From: Knoxdaviesia capensis
Taxonomy: Eukaryota > Ascomycota > Sordariomycetes > Microascales > Gondwanamycetaceae
Assembly (NCBI GenBank): GCA_001510575.1
Contig: LNGK01000004.1
Span: 3,284,667 to 3,348,666 of the forward strand
Direction of reading: 5' to 3'
Length of the DNA stretch: 64,000 bases
Below the pieces are notes generated by a model, which searched no databases, was not told where the DNA came from, and worked only from the letters and a program-made list of their open reading frames with translations. Position 1 is the stretch's first letter; every line of letters begins with the position of its first letter. Position numbers and translations under genes: made by a program. Below are positions 45,111-56,930 of the stretch, piece by piece.

Positions 45111-47939
45111 CGTGTGTGGCTGGTGACCGATCTTGACGGGGGCGTGTGTCTTTCTAAAGTTGATCGGATCTATCATCGTTGGATTTTTTTGCTCTTTCTT
45201 TTGCCCCGCGATTTTGGGATGGTAAGGTAATGGCGATTGTTCGAGATTCCATCGCGCAGCGTCACGTTGCCCGCTCCCGCTCTTGCGAGACGTTCCCGTG
45301 GCCGGGTCGGGTGTGAAGGGGTTTGCGGTCCTTTGCCATGCAGATTCTGTGTACCGCCATCACATGAGAAAGATTTCTGCTTATACGGTGACTCGCACCG
45401 GACAGGTGTGTGGCCACTGGAACGTTGAACAGCACCTTCGATCTTGCCGGGTCGTTCGCCTCCTCCTCTCGCATTCCCCGAGGAAACGTGTGCCAAAAAT
45501 ACCATCCCTTGTGATGCCGATCTGGAGGCTTGCCCGCCCCCGTAAATAAACACACCTTGACACGACTTGTCTTCCCTTTCTGCTTCGGATATATGTACCT
45601 GCGTGGGGAGGACGTACGTATGGCCCCTAGGGATACGAGATGTTGATGTAATGGATGGAGCAACGGTGTTTCAGAGAGTAGCCACTCCGGGCACTCTACC
45701 GCGACCACTGAAAAAAAAAAAGAAAGGAGAGAAGAGAGACAGAGAAAAGAGAGAGGCACATTCGCACACTGTGCGGAGGAACTAGATGTGGCTGAGTCGG
45801 AGACATTGATTTTTTTTATGTAACCCCCCCCGACTTGGACATTGTGCTTGACATCTCTCCAGGGTTTGCGCTGTTGCATTTTCTTCCCAAGGCCAGGCTG
45901 AGATGGGAAAAAGTGGCTTTCCGGCAGTTACTCCATATTCACGGGCACATTTTTCTTAGGCAAGTCTCCACGACCGACTGCCAGCCGCGCTTGACACACA
46001 GCAGTCGGGCATCGACTGAAGCGACAATCTTGTTCCTGTTACTTTTTAAGTTCTGCATGAGGCTGGCGCGGAAGTCCAATATACTGCCATCGCGGACCCG
46101 TTAGGCACAGCCTGTGGCCGCCAACTCTCCAAGTGCTGCCATTGAATGCTACGCTTTCGTGCTTTCAGCCATATATGGAGTCGTCCTTTCAACCCAGGGA
46201 AGTCGGCTGGGGATCAGCCAAAGGGGAGCACCGAAGGATTTCCAAACAGTCCTATACAGGCGTTAAAACTAGCTTCCGCTGTTCCTTCAGTTCCCATGGC
46301 TGTGGTTGGTTGCTTGCACTTGGGTGGGAGCGGACGATCTCTTCAAGTTGTGTCTGCTAAGGTTGGCGGGCTACCTCTTCTCTCTCACTCTGCCTTGACA
46401 CCAGAATGAAGCTAAAGTTAAGATTACCCTGAAGAACAGACTCCCGAAAAAGGAAAGGAACGAGACAGAAAAGGGGGGGCACGTCGCAGAAAGTGTTCTG
46501 TTTGCCTCTACAGAAATCAGCGGCGGATGTTCAGCCGCGCCTGGCTCGCTTTTCCCCTTCGCTTTCTCCAAGAGAGCCCTCCCCAAAAGAACACTCCAAA
46601 AAGTATCCGTGCTGGGGCGGAATCTGGGAGAGGAACGGGCTGTTTTTTCCTTTTTGACAGGGCCCCCCCCATCTGTCGGTCGTCCTGCAACCCCGGCTAC
46701 AAGCTGTCGGGCAGATTAAGGAAAGCTGCGCGATGGGAGAATGTGGAATATGGCCGTTAGTGTCCTTTACCACCAGTTTTATTGTTGTTCCTTTTCTCGG
46801 CCGGCTGTTCAAGAAGAAGCCTGATGGAAACAACATCTTTCTGCGCTTGTTGCTGATCCACCGTCCGTCCGGTCTTCTGTCGACTTGGGACGATTGGGCG
46901 GCGGTGGCTTGTAAATACTGGCCACTCCTCCCTAGACATCACAATGATCTCACACACACATACCCCAGCCATTTGGGTTCAAACCTCGTAACCCAGCGCC
47001 AGTTCCATACGGGATGCTGAATTACACATTACGGCCGTGTCTTCTATCCCAGGATTTCCAGCGCAAGGGGACGGAGGCAAGAGACAGACCATTCTGTGTG
47101 AATCGCCATCAAACAGAAACGAAGACATAAATAAATGTCCTGCAAGCCAAAGGCAATAATTAAAAACCCTGCGTCCGATCAAGGCTGTGCACCGCCACGC
47201 CTCGTTTGCATGTTGGCCCAGGGCGGGCAGCAAGAACACGGCGGAGGGTGGAGAGAGTGGCTTGTTCCAGCCGCACAGCACAGCACAGTACAGAGTACAT
47301 CCAGCCTCCATACCGCATAGCAGCTACATCCAGGTACTGCTGTACATACACGGCGGCTTGCGGTAAATCTTCTTTTCCTTCCGGGGGGGACACCTGCTAA
47401 CGACAGACTGGAGATGATAACTCGAGTCGGAGTATTGGGGCTTAACCGTGATGGTCGGAGACTCTGTTAGTGCATTGGGCGTGCTGCTAGCCCCGCCACT
47501 AACAGAGTCTGCCAGGAACTGACCTGCAGATGCAAAAGTCTGCGCACGGTATAGCTTAGGACAACAGCCGGGAAAGCCACCGGAACCCTGTTGTTAGCGA
47601 GCTGATCCCACTTTTTGCACCGCCTGGCATTCATTCCACTGTAGAGAAAAGAGAAACGAAGAAAGAGAGGTAGCCCTGGTATGCCTCGTAACGCCTGCAT
47701 ATACATAGTACAGTAGTCCAGACTGTAGTGAAGAGAGCAGAGCTTAGGGGCCTTGAAAGCTTCGGCGGCTCGCCCCCCTAGTAAAATAAGAAAAAAAAAC
47801 CAGATGAAAAAAAAAAAAACGCCCCGAAGGAGAGAGAGCGCAACCTCCTTTTTCGTTTTTGGCTGTCATGGGCTGCTGCTTCCTCCTGCAACGAACCGCT
47901 CCTGCCTCAGTTTCCACGACTCGGATACATCTATCCTGT

Positions 47940-48622
47940 CTCTCCCTTTTCCATCTCAGCTCGCGAACTTCCTCTTCTTCCTCTTCTTCTTCCTCTTCTT
48001 CTTTTTCTCTTCCTTCGGCTGTTTCTGATCACCACTCTTCCTCTTCCGCGTCTATCGTCTCTATCTCCAACGGCCATCATCCTTATTGTGGCCGGCACCA
48101 CCACCATCATCGCCAGCTTTTCGTCCTTTGTGCATGATTGACCCACCTCCCCCAGCCTGCGTTTGTTTGCTCAAGCCTCTCTCCTCCTTGCTGGTTCACG
48201 TTTAAGCCACCTTCATAACCCGAGCGACCCGTTTCTCTTCCGTGCTCTTTTTTACTGGGGCCTCGTCGGTTTTTTTCTGTTCTCAATATTCTTCCTTTGC
48301 AACCCCCTGCACTTGCGTTCTTTCCCTTATAAGATTCTTCCTCCATCTCCAAACAGTCCGAAATCGATCCGAGATACCTTTTCTTCTTCTCTCTTATCAT
48401 TTCTCATCATCTTCAATTTTTTTGGGAGGCTACTCTTTGGATAACAGCCATCATCATCATTATTCCATCTCATCGTACATCTATCTATCCATCTATCTCC
48501 TGTATCATCCCGACTTTGCCGACTGGTTTCGCCCTGTCTCCTGAACACGAGTAGAGCTGCCACCAGCCTTTTTTCTTCCCTTCTTCTCGCCGTCCTAATC
48601 ACCTCTCTTCTATCCCGTCGCC
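47940..48622 (+). promoter_or_regulatory. CT-rich leader of the class III chitin synthase gene
   Basis: Long tracts of CTTCTTCCT type and T/C-rich sequence up to the ATG at 48623, with several upstream ATGs (for example near 48133). Transcript start not determinable. Confidence 0.45.
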
Positions 48623-51600
48623 ATGGCGTATCCAGGCCGGGGACAAGGCTATGATGAACAGCCATTGCAAGATCTTCCTGCTGGCGTCAGAGTAAGTCAC
48701 TGTGCAAAAAGCTCATGCTGGTGATGGTGGGACTGTAGCGGCAAACCAACAAAAAAAGAAAACGAAAAGCACCATCAATCGACTTCTTGGTTTGCTGTGC
48801 CGTATTCACTCGCCGAGTCTGTCTACCACGGTGTTTGCGTAGATCTACCCCTTTTCGTTTGCTGACTTGCGCCTCTTTTTGTGTCCAAACAGTACCACAT
48901 GCCTCCCACCGAAGATCAAGATGAAGACCAGAACCGCTCTCTCTTGAGAGACCCGGGAATGCACCCTTACGATAATTCCAGCCTCGGCGTGGCCCCTCCA
49001 AACCGGCCTGCTTCTGCCTACAGCTTGACAGAATCCTATGCTCCCGGTGCCTCGCAGCGTACAGTCACTCCCGGCTACAACTCCGACCCCTATGGCCAAC
49101 CTTTCCAGGGTGAATTCGACCCGTCTGGCGGCTTCGGATACGGTGCTCGGCCCATGTCCACCATGGACCCCGAAGACAGCTGGATCCAGAGACAGCAACA
49201 GCCCAGTGCGCTGAAGCGATATGCCACTCGAAAGGTCAAGCTCGTCCACGGCTCCGTTCTCAGCATCGACTACCCCGTGCCCAGCGCCATCAAGAATGCC
49301 GTTCAGCCCAAGTACCGCGACGTCGAGGGCCAGAACGAGGAGTTCATGAAGATGCGGTACACCGCCGCTACCTGCGACCCCAACGAGTTCACCCTCAAGA
49401 ACGGCTACGATCTGCGCCCCAGAATGTACAGCCGCCACACCGAGCTGCTCATTGCCATCACCTACTACAACGAAGACAAGCAGCTGCTTTCGCGTACCCT
49501 GCACGGCGTGATGCAGAACATTCGCGATATCGTCAACCTCAAGAAGTCTACCTTCTGGAACAAGGGTGGCCCGGCATGGCAGAAGATTGTCGTGTGCTTG
49601 GTTTTCGACGGTCTCGAGAAGACCGACAAGAACGTCCTCGATGTGCTCGCCACCATTGGTATCTACCAGGATGGTGTCGTCAAGAAGGACGTTGACGGCA
49701 AGGCCACCGTTGCCCATATCTTCGAGTACACCACCCAGCTCTCCGTCACCCCTAGCCAACAGCTCATCCGTCCTATGGATGACGGCCCTTCGACCCTGCC
49801 CCCCGTGCAGTTCATTTTCTGCCTGAAGGCCCAGAACAGCAAGAAGATTAACTCTCATCGCTGGCTGTTCAACGCCTTTGGCCGCATTCTGAACCCCGAG
49901 GTGTGCATTCTGCTCGATGCTGGTACCAAGCCCGGCACCCGCTCTCTGCTGGCTCTGTGGGAGGGATTCTACAACGACAAGCATCTTGGCGGTGCTTGCG
50001 GTGAAATCCATGCCATGTTGGGTAACAACGGGCGCAAGCTCATCAACCCGCTCGTTGCCGTGCAGAACTTTGAGTACAAGATCTCCAACATTCTCGATAA
50101 GCCGCTGGAGAGCTCGTTCGGTTACGTCAGTGTGCTGCCCGGTGCCTTCTCGGCCTACCGCTTCCGTGCCATCATGGGCCGCCCGCTTGACCAGTACTTC
50201 CACGGCGACCACACGCTGTCGAAGATTCTGGGCAAGAAGGGTATCGACGGCATGAACATCTTCAAGAAGAACATGTTCTTGGCCGAGGATCGTATTCTGT
50301 GCTTCGAGCTGGTCGCCAAGGCTGGCCAGAAGTGGCATCTGTCCTATATCAAGGCTGCCCGTGGTGAGACCGATGTGCCCGAGGGTGCTCCCGAGTTCAT
50401 CTCGCAGCGTCGTCGTTGGTTGAACGGTTCGTTCGCCGCCTCTCTCTACTCTCTGATGCACTTTGCCCGTATGTACAAGTCGGGACACAACATCATCCGG
50501 ATGTTCTTCTTCCACATCCAGCTGCTGTACAACATCCTCAACGTGATTTTCTCCTGGTTCAGTTTGGCGTCGTACTACCTGACCACCACGATTATTATGG
50601 ATCTTGTCGGTACCCCCACTGCCCCCTCGGCGACCACCTCGGAATTCCACGCTTTCCCCTTTGGTGACACGGCCACGCCGATCATCAACGCGCTGCTGAA
50701 GTACATCTACCTGGCCTTTGTCATTCTGCAGTTCATCCTCGCGCTCGGAAACAGACCCAAGGGATCCAAGTACAGCTACTTGACGTCGTTTATCGTGTTT
50801 GCAGTCATCCAGGCCTACATTCTCGTGCTCACCGTGTTCCTGGTTATCCGTGGTCTGAGCGGCAACGTCGCGGGCCAGCTGCACATCGACAATGGCTCGG
50901 ACTTTGTGCGCACGTTCTTCAGCGGCAACAGCGCGGCCGGCGTGATTATCATTGCGCTGATCACGATCTACGGGCTGTACTTCATTGCGTCGTTTATGTA
51001 CCTGGACCCGTGGCACATGTTCCACTCGTTCCCGGCGTACCTGCTGCTGATGTCGACGTACGTCAACGTCCTGATGGTGTATGCGTTCAACAACTGGCAC
51101 GACGTGTCGTGGGGTACGAAGGGTTCGGACAAGAACGAGGCGATCCCGTCGGCGCAGGTGACCAAGGGCGAGAAGAACGAGGTGGTGGTGGAGGAGATTG
51201 ACAAGCCGCAGGAGGACATTGACAGCCAGTTCGAGCAGACAGTGCGGCGCGCGCTGGAGCCCTTCAAGGAGGACAACGAGGCCGAGGCCAAGGACGTCGA
51301 GGACTCGTACAAGTCGTTCCGTACCGGCCTGGTGGTGTCGTGGCTGTTCTCGAACATCCTGCTGATTATTGTGGTTACCAGCGACAACTTCAACTCGTTT
51401 GGCATCGGCGTAAGTTTTCCCTCCTTCGTCCCAATCCTGCTACGGCAGGGTTTATTTCTTCCGTTCGTTCCTTATATACTGACTCATATCGTTCGTTTTT
51501 CTATGTACAGGATTCTCCGTCGGCCCGCACTGTCGGATACTTCCGCTTCCTTCTGTACGCCACGGCTGCGCTGTCGACCGTTCGCTTCCTGGGTTTCTTG

Positions 51601-51648
51601 TGGTTCCTTGGTCGCACTGGTCTCATGTTCTGCATGGCCAGACGGTAG
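48623..51648 (+). CDS. chsB: Class III chitin synthase (ChsB type)
   Basis: Exons 48623-48691, 48893-51409 and 51511-51648; 907 aa. It begins MAYPGRGQGYDEQ, like Aspergillus ChsB/ChsG. A disordered N-terminus of about 150 residues leads to the chitin synthase core: KLVHGSVLSIDYPVPS, the nucleotide-binding ELLIAITYYNED, FIFCLKAQNSKKINSHRW, the donor-site LLDAGTKP, EDR at 488-490 and the signature QRRRW at 528-532. Multiple membrane helices follow (about 555-760), then a charged cytosolic loop and two C-terminal helices, the last encoded by exon 3. The enzyme polymerises UDP-GlcNAc into cell-wall chitin at the plasma membrane, mainly at hyphal tips. There is no myosin head, so it is not class V or VII. 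Both introns are in phase and start with GTAAGT. Confidence 0.96.
48692..48892 (+). other. chsB: Chitin synthase intron 1
   Basis: 201 nt, GTAAGT...AACAG, joining residue 23 (Arg) to YHMPPTEDQ. Confidence 0.9.
51410..51510 (+). other. chsB: Chitin synthase intron 2
   Basis: 101 nt, GTAAGT...TACAG, joining NSFGIG to DSPSARTVGYF before the last membrane helix. Confidence 0.92.
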
Positions 51649-52431
51649 ATCTAGACCACAGTTGCCTTCGTCTCGCATCTCTCTCCCGAGCAAAAGAGTG
51701 CATTGCACAATGCCCCGCGCGTGGTGTTACGCAAGTGACGCACATCTTTCTCTCAACACCCATTTCTCCGTCCACCCATCATGACGTTGTGAATCACAAA
51801 CAACACACACATACATCCACACACTCATAATCATCCATCATGTTCATTAGCACGCCTCCCCACCCCCATGAAGTTTTTGGCTATCTCTTTTTTTGGATTT
51901 GATTTTTTCTCTTGACTTTCGGTGTTCCTTTTTATTTCATTTTATTATATCTGCGGGCTTACAGGATATACCATGTTTTGATGGTGTCTGATTCATATTT
52001 TCGGCTTTATTTTTCATCTTGCACTTGAAACTATGTTCTTCTTTCTTGTATTTGACCTGCTGCCTTTTTGCTGTTATCCCTTGGTGTTAAAATTCATCCT
52101 TGTGCTGCAATGTCTTATTGTTTTTGGAAAGAATGATTCTGTGTTGTTCTTATATATATCATCATCACCGTCTTATCTAAAATGCAAGGGTTTTGGTGCT
52201 GGCTCTCATGTGCTTCTTGGGTAGATTGGATCTGGGCTGTAGGTAGTGAAATAACTCTCAATATATGAGATATGAATCTTTCTTGGTCAGCCCGTAGTAT
52301 TCGTATTCCAGTCTCCATAGAGATCACATCCCCAACAAACTGCACCGAACTGGCCACAACTGCACCACCACCACGACGACCAAACCCAAAAGCAAACCCA
52401 AAAGCAGAAAGAAAAAAAAGAGACAACTTGC
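51649..52431. other. Chitin synthase 3' flank
   Basis: T-rich from about 51880 to 52150, as expected of the 3' UTR. No gene seen. Confidence 0.6.
52412..52419 (-). terminator. RNA polymerase III T-run terminator of the tRNA
   Basis: Eight T on the minus strand, 12 nt after the tRNA 3' end. Confidence 0.8.
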
Positions 52432-52503
52432 CTCCGATACGGGGTGTCGAACCCCGGCCGCCTCGGTGAAAACGAGGAATCCTAACCGCTAGACCATATC
52501 GGA
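52432..52503 (-). tRNA. tRNA-Glu (anticodon UUC)
   Basis: 72 nt. Acceptor stem TCCGATA pairs with TATCGGA, with discriminator G. The anticodon stem CCTCG/CGAGG encloses the loop TTTTCAC, giving anticodon TTC. Box A TGGTCTAGCGG and box B GGTTCGACACC are present. No intron. Very close to the usual eukaryotic tRNA-Glu. Confidence 0.95.
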
Positions 52504-53293
52504 TTTCCATGGCGGCGGAGGGCCCCTTCTGGCGCGCTTAATAATGCGGGTGGTCTCGGGGAAAGGTTCAGTGGCCATGTTTCAGTGGGTTCTCGCGCTG
52601 GAACGGTGCTGGATCTATGCACCGGTTTTCAGTGGGTGGTTTTTGGGGCGGGGGCTGCGCCTGCAGATCTTCACAGAGGCGGTGGGTTAGCTAATGGTTG
52701 CCTAAGAAGCAAGCAGCGTCCAACTCGGGACTTCTAAGGGTCTTGGGGCGTTGTTCTTTTGCCTTCGGTTGTCTTCCTGCCAGGATAGACCGACCCTACT
52801 GAATGATTCTTCTTCATCAGTAATCGTGACCATTCCTTTTTCCATTCATCTTGTTCGTCATAGTTTATAGAAACGCTCTTTCTCCCAAAGAATCTCAATA
52901 TTTTTTTTTCTTCAGGCTGCTGTGTGTATAGATCTGCTTCATTTTTTTGCTTAGGGTCCTGGGTTCTGTATCAGACTTCTTATCTTTTTCACTTTATCCC
53001 TCGAGAGAGAGAGAGCGAGAGACCTTGGGCTCACCCCTCATCTTTCCGCCATCTGCTGTGTGCACGCATCCCGCGCTTCCACCCCACCCTGCGTTCTCCC
53101 TCTCTTGACAGACCGTTCCTCAGCCCACAGTTGAGACGAGTTCCTCAGATACCGCGAGAAACACCACGAGTGACCCCCGACGTGTGCTGTGTTTATTTCT
53201 TCGCACACGCCCCGCTCCGAACGATTTTCCAGAAAAGCACACCAAGACAGCTCGATATCCTGCGCCACCACCGCGCGCTGACTTTTGATAGCC
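52504..53293. other. Upstream region of UBC12
   Basis: About 790 bp between the divergent tRNA and UBC12; moderately CT-rich near the gene. No other gene seen. Confidence 0.55.
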
Positions 53294-54398
53294 ATGTTGA
53301 AGATATGGTCGATGGTAAGCACACGACACAATTCGCCGGGCCGGCCGACCCAACACACACACGCACACACATACACTCAGATACACCAACGGCCGAGACA
53401 CAATGGAAGAAACGCAGGGGCAGTGCTAACGAACGGTCCGACGTGGTGCTGCAAAATGTAGAAGAAGGAGCAGCAGAAGGCTGAGAATGACGGCGTGGGC
53501 AAGAAGAAGAAGGTCACGGCCGCGCAGCTGCGCGTGCAGAAAGGTAAGCTGAGACGCCCGGCTTTTGGGTTTTGGTTTTGTTTTGTTTTGGCCTCCGGGC
53601 TGGGGGCTTTTTGGTCGGCCGTTGTCGCGTGTATACCGGCGACGAGTCGGTTCGGTCGGCGCGGGGTCCCGCAGTCCCCGACGACCGCCGAACGACATGC
53701 CGCCCGGGTGGTGGATGGGTCACGCGGCGGGGGCCACGCGGTCTACCGTCCGGACCTCCCGCGTCCTGTCCTCCGGCCCGCACACACACACACACACACA
53801 CACACCACTACGCTATATAACGCCGAAGCTAACCATAGCCCCATGCACTTCCCTGTCTCTCTCTCCAGACCTCTCAGAGCTGTCCCTCGGCTCGACGATG
53901 AAGACCGAGTTCCCGGACCCGGACGACATCCTCAACTTCATCCTGACGATCGAGCCCGACGAGGGCATGTACCGCGGCGGGCGGTTCACGTTCACGTTTG
54001 CCATCAACCAGAACTTCCCGCACGAGCCGCCCAAGGTGCAGTGCCGCGAGAAGATCTACCACCCGAACATCGACCTCGAGGGCAAAGTGTGTCTGAACAT
54101 CCTGCGCGAGGACTGGAAGCCGGTGTTGAATCTGAATGCGGTGATCGTGGGGTTGCAGGTGAGTGTGCTTCTGTTCTGGGCCCTTTTGTTGTTGTCCGAC
54201 TCTCTCCTAACGTCTTGCCGCGCTTCGACTTCTTTCCCACCTTAGTTCCTCTTCCTCGAACCGAACGCGTCCGACCCCCTCAACAAAGAAGCGGCCGAGG
54301 ACTTGCGGCAGAACCGCGAGTCGTTTAAGCGATTCGTGCGCGCGTCGATGGCCGGCAGCGCGGTGAAGGGCATCACATACGACCGCGTGCTCCGGTAG
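53294..54398 (+). CDS. ubc12: NEDD8-conjugating enzyme E2 (UBC12)
   Basis: Four exons: 53294-53314, 53462-53543, 53869-54158, 54246-54398; 181 aa. The first exon is only 21 nt and encodes MLKIWSM, the N-terminal docking peptide by which UBC12 binds the NEDD8 E1 and DCN1. A lysine-rich linker follows, then the UBC fold with HPN at 99-101, catalytic Cys109 in EGKVCLNILREDW, and the closing helices ending in YDRVLR. The enzyme accepts NEDD8/Rub1 as a thioester and passes it to cullins, activating SCF-type ubiquitin ligases. Length equals that of the family (about 183). Every intron is GT-AG and the phases agree. Intron 2 carries a (CA)12 repeat. Confidence 0.95.
53315..53461 (+). other. ubc12: UBC12 intron 1
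   Basis: 147 nt, GTAAGC...TGTAG, phase 0. Confidence 0.88.
53544..53868 (+). other. ubc12: UBC12 intron 2 with microsatellite
   Basis: 325 nt, GTAAGC...TCCAG; contains (CA)12 at 53781-53804. Confidence 0.9.
53781..53804. repeat. (CA)12 microsatellite inside UBC12 intron 2
   Basis: Twelve perfect CA units, ending 64 nt before the exon 3 acceptor. Confidence 0.95.
54159..54245 (+). other. ubc12: UBC12 intron 3
   Basis: 87 nt, GTGAGT...CTTAG, joining VIVGLQ to FLFLEPN. Confidence 0.92.
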
Positions 54399-56930
54399 CC
54401 AACGAGTCCGGCGGCGCAGCGAGGCACAGCAGAACCGGGCGTCCATCCAGGAACACCGGGGACACGCCGCGCGGGGCCGGGGACGTGGTGGTGGGGGATA
54501 GATAATGCCGAGATGCCAGCCATATGATACTCTTTTTCTTTCTTTCTTTTTTTTGCTCTCTTCTCTCTCTCTCTCTCTCTGCACTCGCTTTCGCTTGGGG
54601 TGTTGTTGTTTTCTCTGGGCCCTGCGCAGATAAACGGGAGTGCCCTGCTACGTGGTTTTACGAGGGAATCCGGGTTGATCATCCGTTCCGACTTTTGTTT
54701 GTTTTTCTTTGTCTCCTTCCTTTCTTTTTGATGTTCTGTCAGTTTTCGTTTCGTCCATACACCCCATTTTTTTGATGTGTGTTTATCCCGTCTACTCTCA
54801 TTTGATGACTTCTTCATAGCCTCGTGTGTTTGGTGTGATACATTCGTCGTTGAGCGTCTGCGTGTTTTTGCATGTCCGTACTTGACATTCGGGTGAAGCG
54901 ACGAAAGAAGATCCTTTGCATATACTACTTGCCTGGCTCTGGCACGTTCATGTGATCGTGTGGGAGCTGTGTCCCTTACGAGGTGTCGTGAGATCGGGTT
55001 GTGTGGCTCGGGCTTGGGGTTGAAAGAGTCATTATTTAGGGTGTGCTTTGTGCCAGAAGACGAAGGCGGGCATATGGGAGTTTTTTTTCTCTCTGCTTTT
55101 CTTCCCAAGGCTGACGAATGGCCAGCCTCACAGCACGGGGGAGTGTGACCGTCTTCTTCAATATTGGCCTAGCGAGGGAGCTTTGAATACATTGTCAGCA
55201 CTGGAAATGCAAAAAAGGCAGACGGGATGATGTGTGACTGGGTGGGCAGCAACAGATGCGCGATCGGAGCAAGGCCCAAATCTGTGAGTCAAAGACCACA
55301 CACGCAGGATTGCCCGGACAGTAGTTGGTTGTAGGGGCGATGGTGTCATTGGAGGTGGTGCTGCTTCATATTGGAGTCTTTATTTTAATTTTTTTATTTG
55401 TGGCCTTGCTGTGGTCTCCACCCACTTGACTGTCCACGGCCCATACATTAATTCAAGGAGGGAGAGCTGGACCAGAGAGACAGAGAGAGGTGCTGTCAAG
55501 TGCGCAGTTTTTCTGTGTCTTCCTGTGGTAGAACTGGCTGCGTACCCTGGTCTGGGCGAACTCTCAGGCCATGGAGGAGAGGAGGGAGGGAGCTGTGGCG
55601 AGATGCGATGGTGGGTAATTGGGTCTATTGAGAAAACCCACCCGCACGCCTGAGGGATCGTTCCTTGGAGACACGTGAACATGGCGACAATTGAAAATCC
55701 CCAGATCACGGCCAGGATATCTACCGGATATACATCTCATTCTCATTCTCTCTCTCTCTCTCTCTCTCGGCGAGTGTCGGGGAGAGACGACGCTCCGATG
55801 CATGGAGCTGTTCCCCAGATCAAGCTGCAGAGTTTTTCTCTCTCTTTGCCAGGGGATACACAGAGAGACAGAGCGGCAACAGACAAGGGAGGGCAGTTCA
55901 CGGTTATTGCGCAGTCTCCACTCTTCACGAATGTGTGACTGGCCGAAACTCCGCTGGCCGGCCTGGAACAAACTGTGGTAGTGGCTCACGATGTGGTTGG
56001 TATAAAGTAGTGCGTATGCGTGCGTGTGTGTATGCTCCGTAGAGTATGTCCCCGTACCAGAACAATTGAGACGGTGAAGGCCGGGGCAGGGGGGGTCAAG
56101 ATGGTCAACATTATATCGTGACTCCTTTCTTGATACTCATACAAGATTGGAGGCAGCAAAAACACTGTTGAAGCGAGCAGTTCCGCACTCATCGAGAAAG
56201 ACCATCAAATGGCGGTGGCACACAGACCTCCCACGATCTATCGCCCAGTACAAAAGGAAAAAAAAAAAAAAAAAAGATTCGCCAGCCGGCGACAGGCGAC
56301 GAGGCGGACAAGGCCAGCCGACAAGAAAAAAAAAAGGTACTTCCCAGTTCCTCCGTGCTGTCGCCAGACTTTCGACCCCAGCACCACCCCCAAGTGGCGA
56401 TCCAGGGCCAGTAAGAAGCTCCGCATTTCGCTAGGGCCCCACAAAACAGCCAGCTTTTTTTGGGGGGGGAAGGAAGGGAAATGCGACTTGGGTTGGTTTC
56501 CCGATGTCGGGGCATTCACGGGTAAAAAAAAATAAAACCAGAAAAAAATTCAATGTATTGAATACCTGCTTGTGCATGCAATTGGGTGTGATGCAAAAAA
56601 GAAAAAAAAAAAACTTTTTTTTTCTTGCTAGGAGAGAAAGGTTAAGCTAAGGCCGGGTATTGCTCATAATTTTTTTCTCTCTCGCTCTCTTCTCTTCTTC
56701 TTCTTCCTTTTCTTCTTCTCCCTGTGAATCATCTCCCCCCTTTCGTTGCTGTTTCCTTTTGACCCTCAAAGGTAAACAAACCAAAAAAGCATCTACAGAA
56801 CCTCAACTGTAGATCTTTCCCCATCTGCTGTTTATTTTATTTTCTCCCCCTTTCGTATCGTCATCCGATATCGTTGCACCTTCTCCTCTCCTCTCCTCCC
56901 CGTTTCACGCACACACACAGTCCTTTCAAA
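54399..56930. other. Spacer between UBC12 and ilv5
   Basis: 2.5 kb with no recognisable gene. The first 500 bp are T-rich (UBC12 3' flank). (CT)n lies at about 55747-55768, A-runs near 56262 and 56325, and CT-rich ilv5 leader sequence at 56690-56760. Confidence 0.55.

Larger units (their letters stand above)
40987..48622. other. Divergent 7.6-kb spacer between opy2 and the chitin synthase gene
   Basis: No gene recognised. It holds the opy2 leader side (up to about 41.96 kb), (AC)12 at 42669-42692, TACAGTACTGTA at 44744-44755, (CGTT)7 at 45083-45110, GTAC-rich stretches near 44.38 and 47.29-47.71 kb, and the CT-rich chitin synthase leader from about 47.94 kb. Confidence 0.55.

Noticed and set aside
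46965..46995. GGGTTCAAACC resembling a tRNA box B
   Set aside because: No box A or cloverleaf upstream.
48845..51100. 751-codon open frame antisense to the chitin synthase
   Set aside because: It is a shadow of the strong C-ending codon bias of the sense gene and shows no domain.
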